Shown piece by piece: positions 1 to 9,767 of a stretch of DNA of 64,000 nucleotides. How positions within the stretch are numbered: position 1 is the stretch's first letter; the number at the start of each line of letters is the position of its first letter. A program made the position numbers and the translations under genes. The DNA lies in the NCBI GenBank assembly GCA_902595805.1, contig CACJRM010000005.1, forward strand, positions 1-64,000, written 5' to 3'. This stretch comes from an uncultured Alphaproteobacteria bacterium. Lineage in GTDB: Bacteria > Pseudomonadota > Alphaproteobacteria > HIMB59 > GCA-002718135. The notes beneath the pieces were generated by a model that worked only from the letters and a program-made list of their open reading frames with translations, was not told where the DNA came from and searched no databases.

Positions 1-188
1 GCATTAATACAAATAAAATTTTTATAATTAGTTATTTTTTTATGAAAATTTTTTGGATTAACTCTTAATATCTTAAACATCAATTTATTTTGATTAAGAA
101 TTTTTTGAATTTCTCTAGAGGTTACTAAAGATACCTCATGTTCTTCATTATTACCACCTTCTAAAATTAAAATTTTTTTATTACTCAC
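1..188 (-). CDS. ddl: D-alanine--D-alanine ligase, N-terminal fragment (runs off the window)
   Basis: The first 62 codons of a D-Ala-D-Ala ligase, which makes the dipeptide later joined to the peptidoglycan precursor by MurF. The translated start (VSNKKILILEGGNNEEHEVS) matches the family's N-terminal GG-x-S/N-x-E-x-EVS glycine-rich motif. The start is the GTG at 188-186; no in-frame ATG occurs until about codon 38, well past the conserved motif. The GTG lies inside the 3' end of murB (8-base overlap), so the two are probably translationally coupled. The rest of the gene, and probably ftsQ/ftsA/ftsZ, lies beyond the left edge. Confidence 0.85.
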   Translation of the reverse strand, partial: MSNKKILILEGGNNEEHEVSLVTSREIQKILNQNKLMFKILRVNPKNFHKKITNYKNFICIN

Positions 189-1074
189 CTATTATCTTTA
201 CCTCCCATTCCAATTTTACATTGAATTTGGCATATACTTTTTCAACAATACTTTTACCTAAGTTTTCTATATCTGTTGCTGAAGCGCTTCCCCCATTTAT
301 TAAAAAATTTGCATGTTGCTCACTCACATATGCATCTCCATAATTTGTACCTTTACATCCTGCCTCCTCAATTAGTTTTGCCGCATGAAGATTTTTAGGA
401 TTTTTGAAAGTGCTGCCAGAAGTTTTATGTTTAATTGGTTGAGATTCTAAACGTTTATTCTTTATTTCGTTAATCTTTTCTTTGATTAAATTTTGATCTC
501 CATAATTAAAATTAAAAATAGCTTTTGTAACTATGTCTGTATTATTTATGTTTGAAGATCTATATTTTAAATTTAATTTATCTTTTGTAATAGTTTTTCT
601 TTGACCAAAATTATCGCAAATTTCTATACTATTTAAAACATTTACAGTTTCCGAACCATAACAACCAGCATTCATTTTAACTGCTCCACCTATTGATCCT
701 GGAATACCACTATAAAATTCAAAACCCTCTATATTTTGTCTAAATGCATAATTTGATAAATTAATATCTAAAATACTAGCACCAACTTCAAGTTTGTTAT
801 TAATAATATTAATAGTATTAAAACCTTTACCTAATTTTATAAGAGTTCCATTATAACCATTATCTCTAATTAAAAGATTTGAACCTGAACCTATTATGTA
901 AAAATTTTCATTATTTATTTCATTTAATATAATTTCTAACTCTAAACTGTCTTCAACTATAGCAAATATTTTTGCATTACCACCTGTTCTGAACCAGGTA
1001 TGTTTGCCAGCATTATAATCTGAGTAAAATTTACTTTTAAGTTTATCACCTAATTCTATAATTTTTTTTGACAT
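181..1074 (-). CDS. murB: UDP-N-acetylenolpyruvoylglucosamine reductase
   Basis: A 297-residue cytoplasmic FAD flavoenzyme that reduces UDP-GlcNAc-enolpyruvate to UDP-MurNAc with NADPH. The FAD-binding domain shows GSGSNLL (62-68) and IPGSIGGAV (124-132). The C-terminal MurB domain has YRSSN (171-175), SGSTFKNP (219-226) with the likely proton-donor Ser221, and a terminal Glu (E291 in LEWEV) in the catalytic position. Length is normal. Its ATG overlaps the murC stop by one base (TAATG), and its stop overlaps the ddl start. It belongs to the minus-strand dcw operon. Confidence 0.97.
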   Translation of the reverse strand: MSKKIIELGDKLKSKFYSDYNAGKHTWFRTGGNAKIFAIVEDSLELEIILNEINNENFYIIGSGSNLLIRDNGYNGTLIKLGKGFNTINIINNKLEVGASILDINLSNYAFRQNIEGFEFYSGIPGSIGGAVKMNAGCYGSETVNVLNSIEICDNFGQRKTITKDKLNLKYRSSNINNTDIVTKAIFNFNYGDQNLIKEKINEIKNKRLESQPIKHKTSGSTFKNPKNLHAAKLIEEAGCKGTNYGDAYVSEQHANFLINGGSASATDIENLGKSIVEKVYAKFNVKLEWEVKIIGE

Positions 1075-2444
1075 TAGTTATTCAAATATTTTTTTGCAAT
1101 ACTTGATATTGAGCCCGCGCCCATAAAAACAATAGTATTTTGGTTCATTGTATGAGGTTTCATTAATTTATTTAAATCACCTATATTCTTTAAATATGTA
1201 GTATTTTTATTTTTTTTTAATATTTTAGAAAATATATCTTTTGAAGTTGCACCCTTGATAATCTTCTCTCCAGCTGAATAGGTTTCTAATAAAAATAAAT
1301 AATCAACTTTAGATAAAACATTTATAAATTCTCTAATTAGTATTTTAGTTCTAGTGTATCTGTGTGGCTGAAATACAACTATTACTTTATTTTTTAGACT
1401 TTTAGCTGCACTTAATGTAGCTGCAATTTCTGTTGGATGATGTGCATAATCATCGTACACATAGGCCATATTTTTTTTTCCTAAAAATGAGAATCTTCTT
1501 TTTACACCTACATAATTAGTCAATGCGTTATTAATATCTTTATTTTTTATCCCATTTAGTTTGGCTGCAACAATACTCGCAGTTGCATTTAAAATATTGT
1601 GATTGCCAATTGCATTGATAGTAAATTTATAATTGGAAGAATGAGTAATTTTATTGTTAATTTTTAATTTAAAGGAAGTTTTTAGTTTGTTTTGTATAAT
1701 GTCAAAGATTATTACATCTGCTTTTTTATTTTTTATTGAATAAGTTAAAATATTCCTAGTTTTTATTTTATTAATTAGTAATTTAAGGTTCTTGTCATCA
1801 TAACACATTATTGTGGTTCCATAAAATGGAAGCAAATTTATAAATTTTTCAAAAGCATTAATTAAATTTTTCTTTGATTTGTAAAAATCCATGTGTTCAA
1901 TATCTAAATTGGTAATAATTGATATTTGATGTGGGAGTTTTAAAAAAGTACCATCACTTTCGTCGGCTTCAACAATCATCCACTCCCCTTTTCCATAACG
2001 ATTATTGTTAGAAAAGGAATTTATAATACCACCATTAACAATAGTAGGGTCTAAACCTGCTTCATTAAAAATATTTCCAACTAAACTAGTAGTAGTAGTT
2101 TTTCCATGAGATCCGGCTATTGCAATAGATTTTTTATTTTTCATTAATTCTGAAAGCATATCCGCTCGAGAAAGGACAGGGATTTTTTTAATATATGCCT
2201 CTTTTATTTCAGGATTATTTTTTTTTATAGCTGATGAATATACGACGGCATGGGCATATTTAATATTTTTTTTATTATGTCCTAAAAAAAATTTTATACC
2301 TTTTTTCTTTAATCTTTTTGTGTTGTCGTTTACTGATAAATCACTACCTTGAATCGAATATCCTTTATCTAACATCAATTCTGCAATACCAGACATTCCT
2401 ATTCCTGAAATACCTATAAAATGTATTTTACTGTTAATTTTCAT
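1074..2444 (-). CDS. murC: UDP-N-acetylmuramate--L-alanine ligase
   Basis: A 456-residue Mur ligase that adds L-Ala to UDP-MurNAc with ATP. The N-terminal Rossmann domain has FIGISGIGMSGIAE (9-22). The ATP-binding central domain has the P-loop GSHGKTTT (111-118) and the metal and substrate motif EADESDGTF (159-167). The C-terminal domain carries DDYAHHPTE (331-339) and FQPHRYTRTK (358-367), both diagnostic for MurC rather than MurD, MurE or MurF. The ATG lies inside the 3' end of murG (11-base overlap), as expected for coupled dcw genes. Confidence 0.97.
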   Translation of the reverse strand: MKINSKIHFIGISGIGMSGIAELMLDKGYSIQGSDLSVNDNTKRLKKKGIKFFLGHNKKNIKYAHAVVYSSAIKKNNPEIKEAYIKKIPVLSRADMLSELMKNKKSIAIAGSHGKTTTTSLVGNIFNEAGLDPTIVNGGIINSFSNNNRYGKGEWMIVEADESDGTFLKLPHQISIITNLDIEHMDFYKSKKNLINAFEKFINLLPFYGTTIMCYDDKNLKLLINKIKTRNILTYSIKNKKADVIIFDIIQNKLKTSFKLKINNKITHSSNYKFTINAIGNHNILNATASIVAAKLNGIKNKDINNALTNYVGVKRRFSFLGKKNMAYVYDDYAHHPTEIAATLSAAKSLKNKVIVVFQPHRYTRTKILIREFINVLSKVDYLFLLETYSAGEKIIKGATSKDIFSKILKKNKNTTYLKNIGDLNKLMKPHTMNQNTIVFMGAGSISSIAKKYLNN

Positions 2445-3519
2445 TTATTATTAATTTATAAATTAAAATATTAGAGTTTTTAACTTGTATCATATCAAAT
2501 TTTTTATTCATTGATTCTAATTTTTTTGTATTACTATATGTTTCATAAATATGTCTTTTTGCTCGATCTAAATCATCATTATTCTGATCAATAATTATGG
2601 CTAAGTCATGTTTAGCTAATATTTTAGCATTAAAAAATTGGTGATTGTCTTTTGAAGAAGGTAAAGGAATTAATATTGAGGGAAGTTTAAAGTTAATTAA
2701 ATCAACAATTGTGCCTGCTCCAGCTCTACATATTGCTAAATTAGCATTAGCTAGTATTTCATCTATATTTATAAAAAAATCTTTTAAAATGATTGGTGAT
2801 TTAATATTTCTTAATTTTTCTTCTTGTTTTTTTATCAAATTTTTAGAACACTGAAATATAAATTTAGCTTTTATAATTTTTTCGTTATCTATAATTTTAA
2901 TTAGATTTGTTGCAAAGTTTGATACAAATTCTGATCCTTGGCTTCCTCCAGAAATAAAAATTGTAAAATTGCTTTCAGAATTTTTATTGCTTATGTTAAA
3001 ATTTTTTTTTAAACTATTTTCTGGCGACCCTACTACGAATGTTATATCTTTAAACTTAGAATTGATTTTAGATTTAATATCAAAATTTAAAAATAATTTA
3101 TTTGTAAAATTCAGAAAAAATTTATTCGTTCTACCTATTATTGAATTTTGTTCGTGTATATAAAGTTTAATTTTATAGAATGGTTTAAATACCATACATG
3201 ATAACATTGGAGAAAACGAAGCATAACTTCCAAAAGAAATAGAGTGGGATGGTTTTAATAAAAATATAATAATAAATGATTGAATTAATCCTAATAAAAT
3301 TTGAAATATACCAAAGATTTTTAATATTATATTCCCATTTAAATTTGACGAACTAATTACATAAATTTTTCCACTATAATTATCAAAGTATTTGTAGCCT
3401 CTTTTGTCAGTTATAATTGTACAATTTATATTTTTGATAGATAAATAATTAGCAAAATTTTTCGCTGGTATAACATGCCCTCCTGTTCCTCCTGTAATTA
3501 GTAAAAAATTTTTTTTCAT
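2434..3519 (-). CDS. murG: UDP-GlcNAc:undecaprenyl-PP-MurNAc-pentapeptide GlcNAc transferase
   Basis: A 361-residue GT28 glycosyltransferase that converts lipid I to lipid II on the inner face of the membrane. Visible motifs are TGGTGGH near residue 9 (lipid and diphosphate loop), HEQN with the following NSIIGRTNK, GGSQGS, and CRAGAGT...P...DNHQFFNA, the UDP-GlcNAc pocket of the C-terminal lobe. A hydrophobic stretch near residues 68-90 could be the membrane-association patch. It overlaps ftsW upstream by 4 bases and murC downstream by 11. Confidence 0.95.
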   Translation of the reverse strand: MKKNFLLITGGTGGHVIPAKNFANYLSIKNINCTIITDKRGYKYFDNYSGKIYVISSSNLNGNIILKIFGIFQILLGLIQSFIIIFLLKPSHSISFGSYASFSPMLSCMVFKPFYKIKLYIHEQNSIIGRTNKFFLNFTNKLFLNFDIKSKINSKFKDITFVVGSPENSLKKNFNISNKNSESNFTIFISGGSQGSEFVSNFATNLIKIIDNEKIIKAKFIFQCSKNLIKKQEEKLRNIKSPIILKDFFINIDEILANANLAICRAGAGTIVDLINFKLPSILIPLPSSKDNHQFFNAKILAKHDLAIIIDQNNDDLDRAKRHIYETYSNTKKLESMNKKFDMIQVKNSNILIYKLIINEN

Positions 3520-4577
3520 AATTCTTCATTTTTTTTGTTTGTAAGAGATAATAAGAAACCAAATAAAATTGCTATTGATATCATGGAAGAACCTCCATAA
3601 CTTACAAATGGCAGTGTCATACCTTTTGTAGGTATAAGGCCTAAAGAGCTAAAGATATTAATTGAGCACTGTAATCCAAATGAGCAAATTAGACCACTAA
3701 TTGCTATAATTTTATATGGATCTTCAAGTTGTAGAACTTTTAATAAGCTTCTTATTATAATTGATAGAATTATAAAAATAATGATTAAACAAAAGATAAG
3801 TCCTAATTCTTCTCCAGCTACAGCAAAAATAAAATCTGTGTTAGCATCAGGAATTTTTTCTTTTAAAATACCTTGCCCGGGACCCTTACCAAGTAACCCA
3901 CCATTTTTGAAAGCTTGAATACTTAAATCTATTTGGTATGTATCAGTCCCACCTAACCCACCAAGAAATGAATTAATTCTTGATTGAACATGATCAAAAA
4001 TAAAATAAGAAAAAATTGAAATTCCTAATATAAATAAAAATGCAAGAATAACTAAAAAAATTGATAAACCAGCAACAAATAACTGGCAAAAAAAAGTTGC
4101 CGACAGTAAAACTGCCATTCCCAAATCAGGTTGCATAAGTATTGAAGATAAAAGTAAGAAGAAAAAGAGAAACAGTAAAGGTAAATAAAATTTTTTATCT
4201 TCTATAGATTTACTTATACACCATGCCGTCAATATGACAAAAATAGGCTTAATTATCTCTGAAGGCTGTAGTGTAAAGTTAAATATTTGGAACCATCTCT
4301 TAGCACCTTTAACTTCATAATCTAAAAAAAGGATTAAAAGTATTATTATTAATAAAATTATAAATAAAAATAATGAGATTCTTCTTATATTTTTACTATC
4401 TAAATCTGATAGCGAAATAAGTAAGAAAATTGAAAAAAGAAAAAAAATTGAGTGTCTATTTATGGATAAATTTTCATCTATCGAAAATGAAAGTATTAAT
4501 CCCGTAAAACCCAATGATAATATTAATATCATGTTAATTCTATCAATTGAGTTCCACCAATTTTTTAAATACTCCAT
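3516..4577 (-). CDS. ftsW: SEDS-family septal peptidoglycan polymerase FtsW
   Basis: A 353-residue polytopic membrane protein of the SEDS family (FtsW/RodA/SpoVE) that polymerises lipid II at the septum together with PBP3/FtsI. About ten hydrophobic segments are visible. The family signatures GAKRWF...LQPSE and the C-terminal GLIPTKGMTLPFVSYGGSSM are both present. Its position between murD and murG in the dcw cluster favours FtsW over RodA. It starts 2 bases after the murD stop, and its 3' end overlaps murG by 4 bases. Confidence 0.95.
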   Translation of the reverse strand: MEYLKNWWNSIDRINMILILSLGFTGLILSFSIDENLSINRHSIFFLFSIFLLISLSDLDSKNIRRISLFLFIILLIIILLILFLDYEVKGAKRWFQIFNFTLQPSEIIKPIFVILTAWCISKSIEDKKFYLPLLFLFFFLLLSSILMQPDLGMAVLLSATFFCQLFVAGLSIFLVILAFLFILGISIFSYFIFDHVQSRINSFLGGLGGTDTYQIDLSIQAFKNGGLLGKGPGQGILKEKIPDANTDFIFAVAGEELGLIFCLIIIFIILSIIIRSLLKVLQLEDPYKIIAISGLICSFGLQCSINIFSSLGLIPTKGMTLPFVSYGGSSMISIAILFGFLLSLTNKKNEEL

Positions 4578-4579
4578 GG

Positions 4580-5896
4580 TTAATTTATATAATTTTTTAT
4601 TAATTTATTAAAATGTATGCCTCTTTCTTCAAAATTTTTGTATTGATCATAAGAGGCACAAGCAGGTGCAAACAATATAGTTGATTGATTTGAATTTTTT
4701 TTAATATCCCTGAGGGTTTTTTTAATAACTGATTTTAAATTTGCCGATCTTTTTACAACTAATTCTTTTTTTAATTTTTTTTCAATAAAAGATCCTGATT
4801 TTCCATAGGTATATACACAACTAATTTTATTTTTATATTTCAGAAGAATTTCAAAATTTTTTTCTTTAGCTATGCCTCCTAAAATTAGATAAATATTATT
4901 GTAATTTACAACTGAATTTATTGTTGAATTTAAATTAGTAGATTTACTATTATTTACTATTTTTAATTTATTATTTGTAAAAATTGTAGATGATCTAAAT
5001 GGAAGACCCCGAAATGTTTTAATAACCTTAAGAAAATTAGTTTCTGGAATTTTTAATATTTTGCTACATATGTATGCTATTAAAATATTTTGGATATTAA
5101 AATGACCCTCTAAGTCTTTTGAGATTTTTTTTATAAATAATTTTCTGTTTTTTTTGAAGTAATTATCTAGAATATAATCATTATTAGCGAAACAATCAGC
5201 TGTTTTATCGACTAAAGAAAAACTAATTTTATTTTTAATTTTTTTTTGATTAAATATTTTTCTTGAATAAATGTCATCTATGGATAACAAATTAATTCCA
5301 TTTTTAGAAATAATATTTTTTTTCTGATTAATATAATCACCAATACCTTTGTACCTATCTAAATGATCGCCAGATAAATTTGTTATTACTGATATTCTAC
5401 TGTCAAGTGACTTAACAGTTTCTAATTGAAAGGAACTTAATTCGATAATATGAACTTTATATTTTTTTTTCAAAAGAAAAGCATTACATAATGATTCTCC
5501 AATATTGCCACCAACAAATGTTTTGATATTATTTTTTTTTAAAATATCTCCTATTAATTTAGTTGTTGTGGATTTCCCATTTGTTCCAGTAATAGCTACA
5601 ATCTTTTGATTAGTTAAATTTGAAATATATAGATTTAAGTCTCTATTTACCTTTTTAGATATATTTTTTTTTTGAAATTTTTTTTGTCTTAAAGATATTC
5701 CTGGGCTAACAAAAATTTTTTCAAAATCATTCAAATTATCTTTTTTAATATTGAAAAAATAATCTTTATTATATTTTTTTTTTATAGTTTTTCTTACTAT
5801 TGGATTATCATCCCACATCTTAAATTTTATTTTTTTATTTTCAAAATAATTTACTATAGAAAGTCCAGATTTTTGAATTCCATAAATTAAATACAT
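4580..5896 (-). CDS. murD: UDP-N-acetylmuramoyl-L-alanine--D-glutamate ligase
   Basis: A 438-residue cytoplasmic Mur ligase that adds D-Glu. I place the start at the ATG at 5896-5894 ([11 protein letters not shown]), not at an upstream in-frame ATG that would add 19 residues. Those 19 codons are the out-of-frame 3' end of mraY, and with the chosen start the mraY stop and murD start form the TAATG junction seen elsewhere in this cluster. The P-loop is GTNGKST (104-110). The expected Mur middle-domain motif SGDHLDRY and a C-terminal domain follow. It is lysine- and asparagine-rich like its neighbours. Confidence 0.93.
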   Translation of the reverse strand: MYLIYGIQKSGLSIVNYFENKKIKFKMWDDNPIVRKTIKKKYNKDYFFNIKKDNLNDFEKIFVSPGISLRQKKFQKKNISKKVNRDLNLYISNLTNQKIVAITGTNGKSTTTKLIGDILKKNNIKTFVGGNIGESLCNAFLLKKKYKVHIIELSSFQLETVKSLDSRISVITNLSGDHLDRYKGIGDYINQKKNIISKNGINLLSIDDIYSRKIFNQKKIKNKISFSLVDKTADCFANNDYILDNYFKKNRKLFIKKISKDLEGHFNIQNILIAYICSKILKIPETNFLKVIKTFRGLPFRSSTIFTNNKLKIVNNSKSTNLNSTINSVVNYNNIYLILGGIAKEKNFEILLKYKNKISCVYTYGKSGSFIEKKLKKELVVKRSANLKSVIKKTLRDIKKNSNQSTILFAPACASYDQYKNFEERGIHFNKLIKNYIN

Positions 5897-6985
5897 TATC
5901 GAATTCTTAAAGTTGCAAGACCTATCAAAGCTAATACAATGGTAATTATCCAAAAACGAATAACTATTGTTGACTCAGGCCATCCTTTTTTTTTCAAAAT
6001 GATGATGTAGTGGAGCCATTAAAAAAACTCTTTTTCCTGTCATTTTAAAAATAAATACTTGGATTACTACAGATAATGTTTCTAAAACAAATAAACCTCC
6101 TATTATTGCAAGAAGAATTTCATGTTTACATATTATTGCTATTGAGCCTAAAGAGCCCCCCAATGCTAAAGATCCTGTATCACCCATAAAAACTTTAGCG
6201 GGTGGCGCGTTAAACCATAGAAAACCTAAAGCAGCTCCAATTAAAGAACCACAAAAAACTGCTAATTCACCAGTCCCAGGAATATATTGAATAAGTAAAT
6301 AATTAGAAAAAACTATATTGCCTGAAATATAAGCTATGAAAGCAAAAGACATAGCAACTATCATTACAGGGACAATTGCTAAACCATCAAGTCCATCAGT
6401 TAGATTTACTGCATTAGCCGATCCAATAATTATAAATATAGAAATGAGAAAATAAAATATTCCAAAATCTATAATTAAATTTTTAAAGAAAGGAAATGTC
6501 ATAGATTTGCTTATACTTGGATCTAAATTGATAAGAATTGAGTATGTAATAAGAAATGAAAAAATAATTTGAAATAAAATTCTTATTTTTGATGAAATGC
6601 CATCACTTGTATTTGATTTTATTTTTTTGTAATCATCAGCAAAACCAATAGATCCAAAAATAAAAATAGTTAGAAGTAAAATCCATATAAAAATATTTTG
6701 TAAATCAGCCCAAATAATGGTTGAGATTAAAACACTTAGAATAATCAATAATCCACCCATTGTGGGAGTGCCTTTTTTAGCAATTATATGTGACTCTGGA
6801 CCGTCATCTCTTATTGGCTGACCAATTGGTTGAATATTAGATAATTTATTAATAATATAATTTCCAAATATTAGAGAAAAAAATAATCCAGTAAGAATAG
6901 AGGCACCAGCTCTAAATGTTATATAACTAAAGATATTTAGAAAGCTAAATAAAGATTGGTATTCAAAGGCCAAATATTTAATCAA
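5896..6985 (-). CDS. mraY: Phospho-MurNAc-pentapeptide translocase MraY, frameshifted near the 3' end
   Basis: This inner-membrane enzyme attaches phospho-MurNAc-pentapeptide to undecaprenyl phosphate, giving lipid I. The uninterrupted frame gives 336 residues with DDYKK (117-121), [13 protein letters not shown] (191-203), [11 protein letters not shown] (267-277) and the HHH motif (327-329). It then ends as EKKRMA, 26 residues short. Skipping one A in the nine-A tract (5986-5994 as T on the plus strand) restores [12 protein letters not shown] and a last transmembrane helix ending in LRIR. The stop TAA then overlaps the murD ATG, and the product is about 362 residues, the normal length. Either an indel error or slippage-dependent expression explains this; mraY is essential, so true loss is unlikely. 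It overlaps murF by 4 bases. Confidence 0.92.
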
Positions 6986-8349
6986 ATCGATACCTGCTTT
7001 AATAATGTTTTTGCAAATTCATTTATTTTTGTTGAATTAGAACATTTAATTAAAATAATGTCATTATTATGCACATTCTCTTCTAAAAATTGCATGATTT
7101 TATTCGTATTTTTAAAATAGATAAATTCATTATTTGGATTAAAAAATTTTTTTATAGATAATTCAAAGAATTCGCCACATAAAATTACAAATTTAAAAAT
7201 AGTTTTATCTAATTGTTTTAGTAATTTATAATGAATTTTATAAGAATTATTTCCTAATTCATTCATTGTTCCAAGTATTATTATTTTTTTATTATTATTT
7301 ATTTTTATATTTTTTAAGTTTTGTATACTTTGGATCATTGTATCTGGATTAGCATTGTAAGATTCATCAATAATATTTATTTTTTTCTTATTTAAAGAAA
7401 TTTTATGAACTAATCCCCTTCCTTCAACTGGTTTTAAAAACTTGAAACGATTAACAACCGATTTAATATTTAGAGAATTTTCATTATAAAATGCAAGACA
7501 AAATAATAAGTTATTTAATCTATGCATTACAACTAAATCAGTAATAATTTTAATTTGTTTTTTATTAATTGATAAAGTAACTTTATATAATTTTTTAATA
7601 GGAGATATCTTTTTAATAAAATATTTTTTTGAAGAATTATCAATACGAATTATTTTAAGATTTTTTTCTTTTTTTGCCTTTGTAATTAAAATATTTTCAG
7701 ATTTAGATGAAACATTTAGATATAGGTTTTGTCTATTTTTATTATATTTTGAAATAAATATATCAGCTTTTTCTCTAGCAATATTATTTTTAGTTTGAAA
7801 ATTTTCAAGATGCGTAGATTGAATATTTGTAATAAATATATCTGATGGTCTAACTATATTACTTAGAAATTTTATCTCACCAAAATTGTTTGTTCCAATT
7901 TCAAAAATCGCAAAGTTAGACTTTAAGTTTAAATTTAGTAAAGATATTAATACACCTAACTGATTATTATAACTTTTCTTTGAGAAAGAAATAGTATGAT
8001 CTTTTTTTAAAAAAAATGCTAAACTTTCTTTTAAAGTTGTTTTACCAGCACTGCCAGTAATACCTATTACTTTACCTTTATATAAATCTCGTTTTCTTTT
8101 TGCTATTTCTGCAAGATATTTATAAATATTATTTACATATATAATTTTTTTATTTTCTTTAAAATTTTTATTATCAGTTATACAAAATCTTGCACCTTTA
8201 TTAATTGCTTCACTTATGAATTTGTTTCCATGAAATCTTTTACCTTTTAAAGCAAGGAATATATCACCAACTTTAATATCTTTACTTGATATTTGAATTT
8301 TATCTTTTTTAGATATTATATATTGCTCTAATTTATCTAATTCGCTCAT
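6982..8349 (-). CDS. murF: UDP-MurNAc-tripeptide--D-alanyl-D-alanine ligase
   Basis: A 455-residue Mur ligase that adds the D-Ala-D-Ala dipeptide made by Ddl. Motifs are the P-loop GITGSAGKTTLKE (about 95-107), EIGTNNFGEI in the central domain, and DESYNANPDTM in the C-terminal domain; the GSAGKT and YNANP variants are typical of MurF. The order murE-murF-mraY is the canonical dcw order. The start overlaps the murE stop by one base and the 3' end overlaps the mraY start by 4. Confidence 0.95.
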   Translation of the reverse strand: MSELDKLEQYIISKKDKIQISSKDIKVGDIFLALKGKRFHGNKFISEAINKGARFCITDNKNFKENKKIIYVNNIYKYLAEIAKRKRDLYKGKVIGITGSAGKTTLKESLAFFLKKDHTISFSKKSYNNQLGVLISLLNLNLKSNFAIFEIGTNNFGEIKFLSNIVRPSDIFITNIQSTHLENFQTKNNIAREKADIFISKYNKNRQNLYLNVSSKSENILITKAKKEKNLKIIRIDNSSKKYFIKKISPIKKLYKVTLSINKKQIKIITDLVVMHRLNNLLFCLAFYNENSLNIKSVVNRFKFLKPVEGRGLVHKISLNKKKINIIDESYNANPDTMIQSIQNLKNIKINNNKKIIILGTMNELGNNSYKIHYKLLKQLDKTIFKFVILCGEFFELSIKKFFNPNNEFIYFKNTNKIMQFLEENVHNNDIILIKCSNSTKINEFAKTLLKQVSI

Positions 8350-9767
8350 TAATCTAGTGATTGTTTTACAACTGTAAAATCATCAAACTTAATTGTTTTA
8401 TTTTTTAAAACTTGAAATTTTTCATGCCCTTTACCAGCTACTATTAAAATTTCATTCATTCTTAATTCTTTAATAGCTACTTTAATTGCTTTTCTTCTGT
8501 CAGATACTTCAATAGCTCTTGAGCAATACTTTAAGATATTTTTCCTTATTTTTGATGGATTTTCATTTCTGGGATTATCATCTGTTATATAAATTTTACC
8601 TGCATATTTATTTGCAATTAATGCCATGGATTTTCGCTTACTTTTATCTCTATCACCCCCACAACCAAATAAAATTGCTGGTTTTATTTTTTTGATTTTA
8701 TAAGCAATTAATATTTTTTTTAATGCATCTGGTGTATGTGCATAATCAATAATAATTTTTGAATTTTTTTTCTTATATTCAATTGTTTGTAAACGACCTG
8801 CGGGATTAGTAACTTTTGATAGTACTTTTATAATTTTATTTTGACTAATATTGAGTGCTAAACAACAAGTAATTGCACATTCTAAATTTTCAAATTCTAT
8901 ATTTGTTTTAACTTTTATATTTTCTAATTTATATTTTTTATCGTTGATATTCAAATATACAACATCTTTAATCTTTAACAATTTCAAACTTTTATTTCCA
9001 AAATATTTTAATTGGACATTTTTTTTTATTAATTTTTTTTTTAATTCTGATGAGTTTTTTAACCTTGAATTAATTATAGCAAATCCTTTATTTTCTAAAT
9101 GATTGGTAAAAAGTTTAATTTTTGATTTTTTATAATTTAAGAATGTTTTATGGTAATCAAGATGATCTTTGGAAATATTTGTTATAGCTGCAATATTTAT
9201 GGGATAGTTTCTTAATCTGTTTTGTTCTAAAGCATGACTTGAAGCTTCAAAAATGTAAATATTTTTTTCTCTTTTATTCGAAGATCCATATTTAAATAAT
9301 TCCTCATATGCAGGAGTTGTTAAATTTATATCATTTATCTTTTTCCCGTTTTTAAAATGACCTAAAGTACCAACTGTTGTATTATTATATTTTAGTGAAT
9401 TAAGAATTTTTGAAATATACCAAACAACTGATGTCTTTCCATTTGTCCCCGTAACTGCTATCGTTTTAAAGGGAAAATTATTATGAAGCTTATTTAATAA
9501 TGAATAGGTCTCAAAATTAATATTAGATACAACAAATTGAGTAATTTTTAAGTTATTAATATATTTATTCGAAATTATAGCAGGAGTTTTATTCCTAAGT
9601 GCTTCATTTAAATAAATCTTTTTTACACTTTTATTTTTGTCATAAACAAACAACGTTTTGTTATTAGTTAATTTTGAATTTGAGGTAATTGCAGAGAAAT
9701 ATTTATTTTTATTAAAGTTATAGGTTTTTTTTACACTTATAACTTTTGATAAATTAGACAGTAGCAT
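8349..9767 (-). CDS. murE: UDP-MurNAc-L-Ala-D-Glu--meso-diaminopimelate ligase
   Basis: A 472-residue Mur ligase that adds the third stem-peptide residue. The P-loop is GTNGKTS (107-113), TTP (150-152) binds substrate, and DYAHTPDAL (341-349) and GCGGDRDKSKR are in the C-terminal domain. DNPR at 397-400 is the established signature for meso-diaminopimelate rather than lysine, so the cell wall is of the Gram-negative DAP type. Its 5' end overlaps the ftsI 3' end by 14 bases and its stop overlaps murF by one. Confidence 0.96.
   Translation of the reverse strand: MLLSNLSKVISVKKTYNFNKNKYFSAITSNSKLTNNKTLFVYDKNKSVKKIYLNEALRNKTPAIISNKYINNLKITQFVVSNINFETYSLLNKLHNNFPFKTIAVTGTNGKTSVVWYISKILNSLKYNNTTVGTLGHFKNGKKINDINLTTPAYEELFKYGSSNKREKNIYIFEASSHALEQNRLRNYPINIAAITNISKDHLDYHKTFLNYKKSKIKLFTNHLENKGFAIINSRLKNSSELKKKLIKKNVQLKYFGNKSLKLLKIKDVVYLNINDKKYKLENIKVKTNIEFENLECAITCCLALNISQNKIIKVLSKVTNPAGRLQTIEYKKKNSKIIIDYAHTPDALKKILIAYKIKKIKPAILFGCGGDRDKSKRKSMALIANKYAGKIYITDDNPRNENPSKIRKNILKYCSRAIEVSDRRKAIKVAIKELRMNEILIVAGKGHEKFQVLKNKTIKFDDFTVVKQSLD

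Noticed and set aside
5896-5953. 19-residue N-terminal extension of murD
   Set aside because: These codons are the out-of-frame 3' end of mraY; the internal ATG gives the conserved N-terminus and a TAATG junction.
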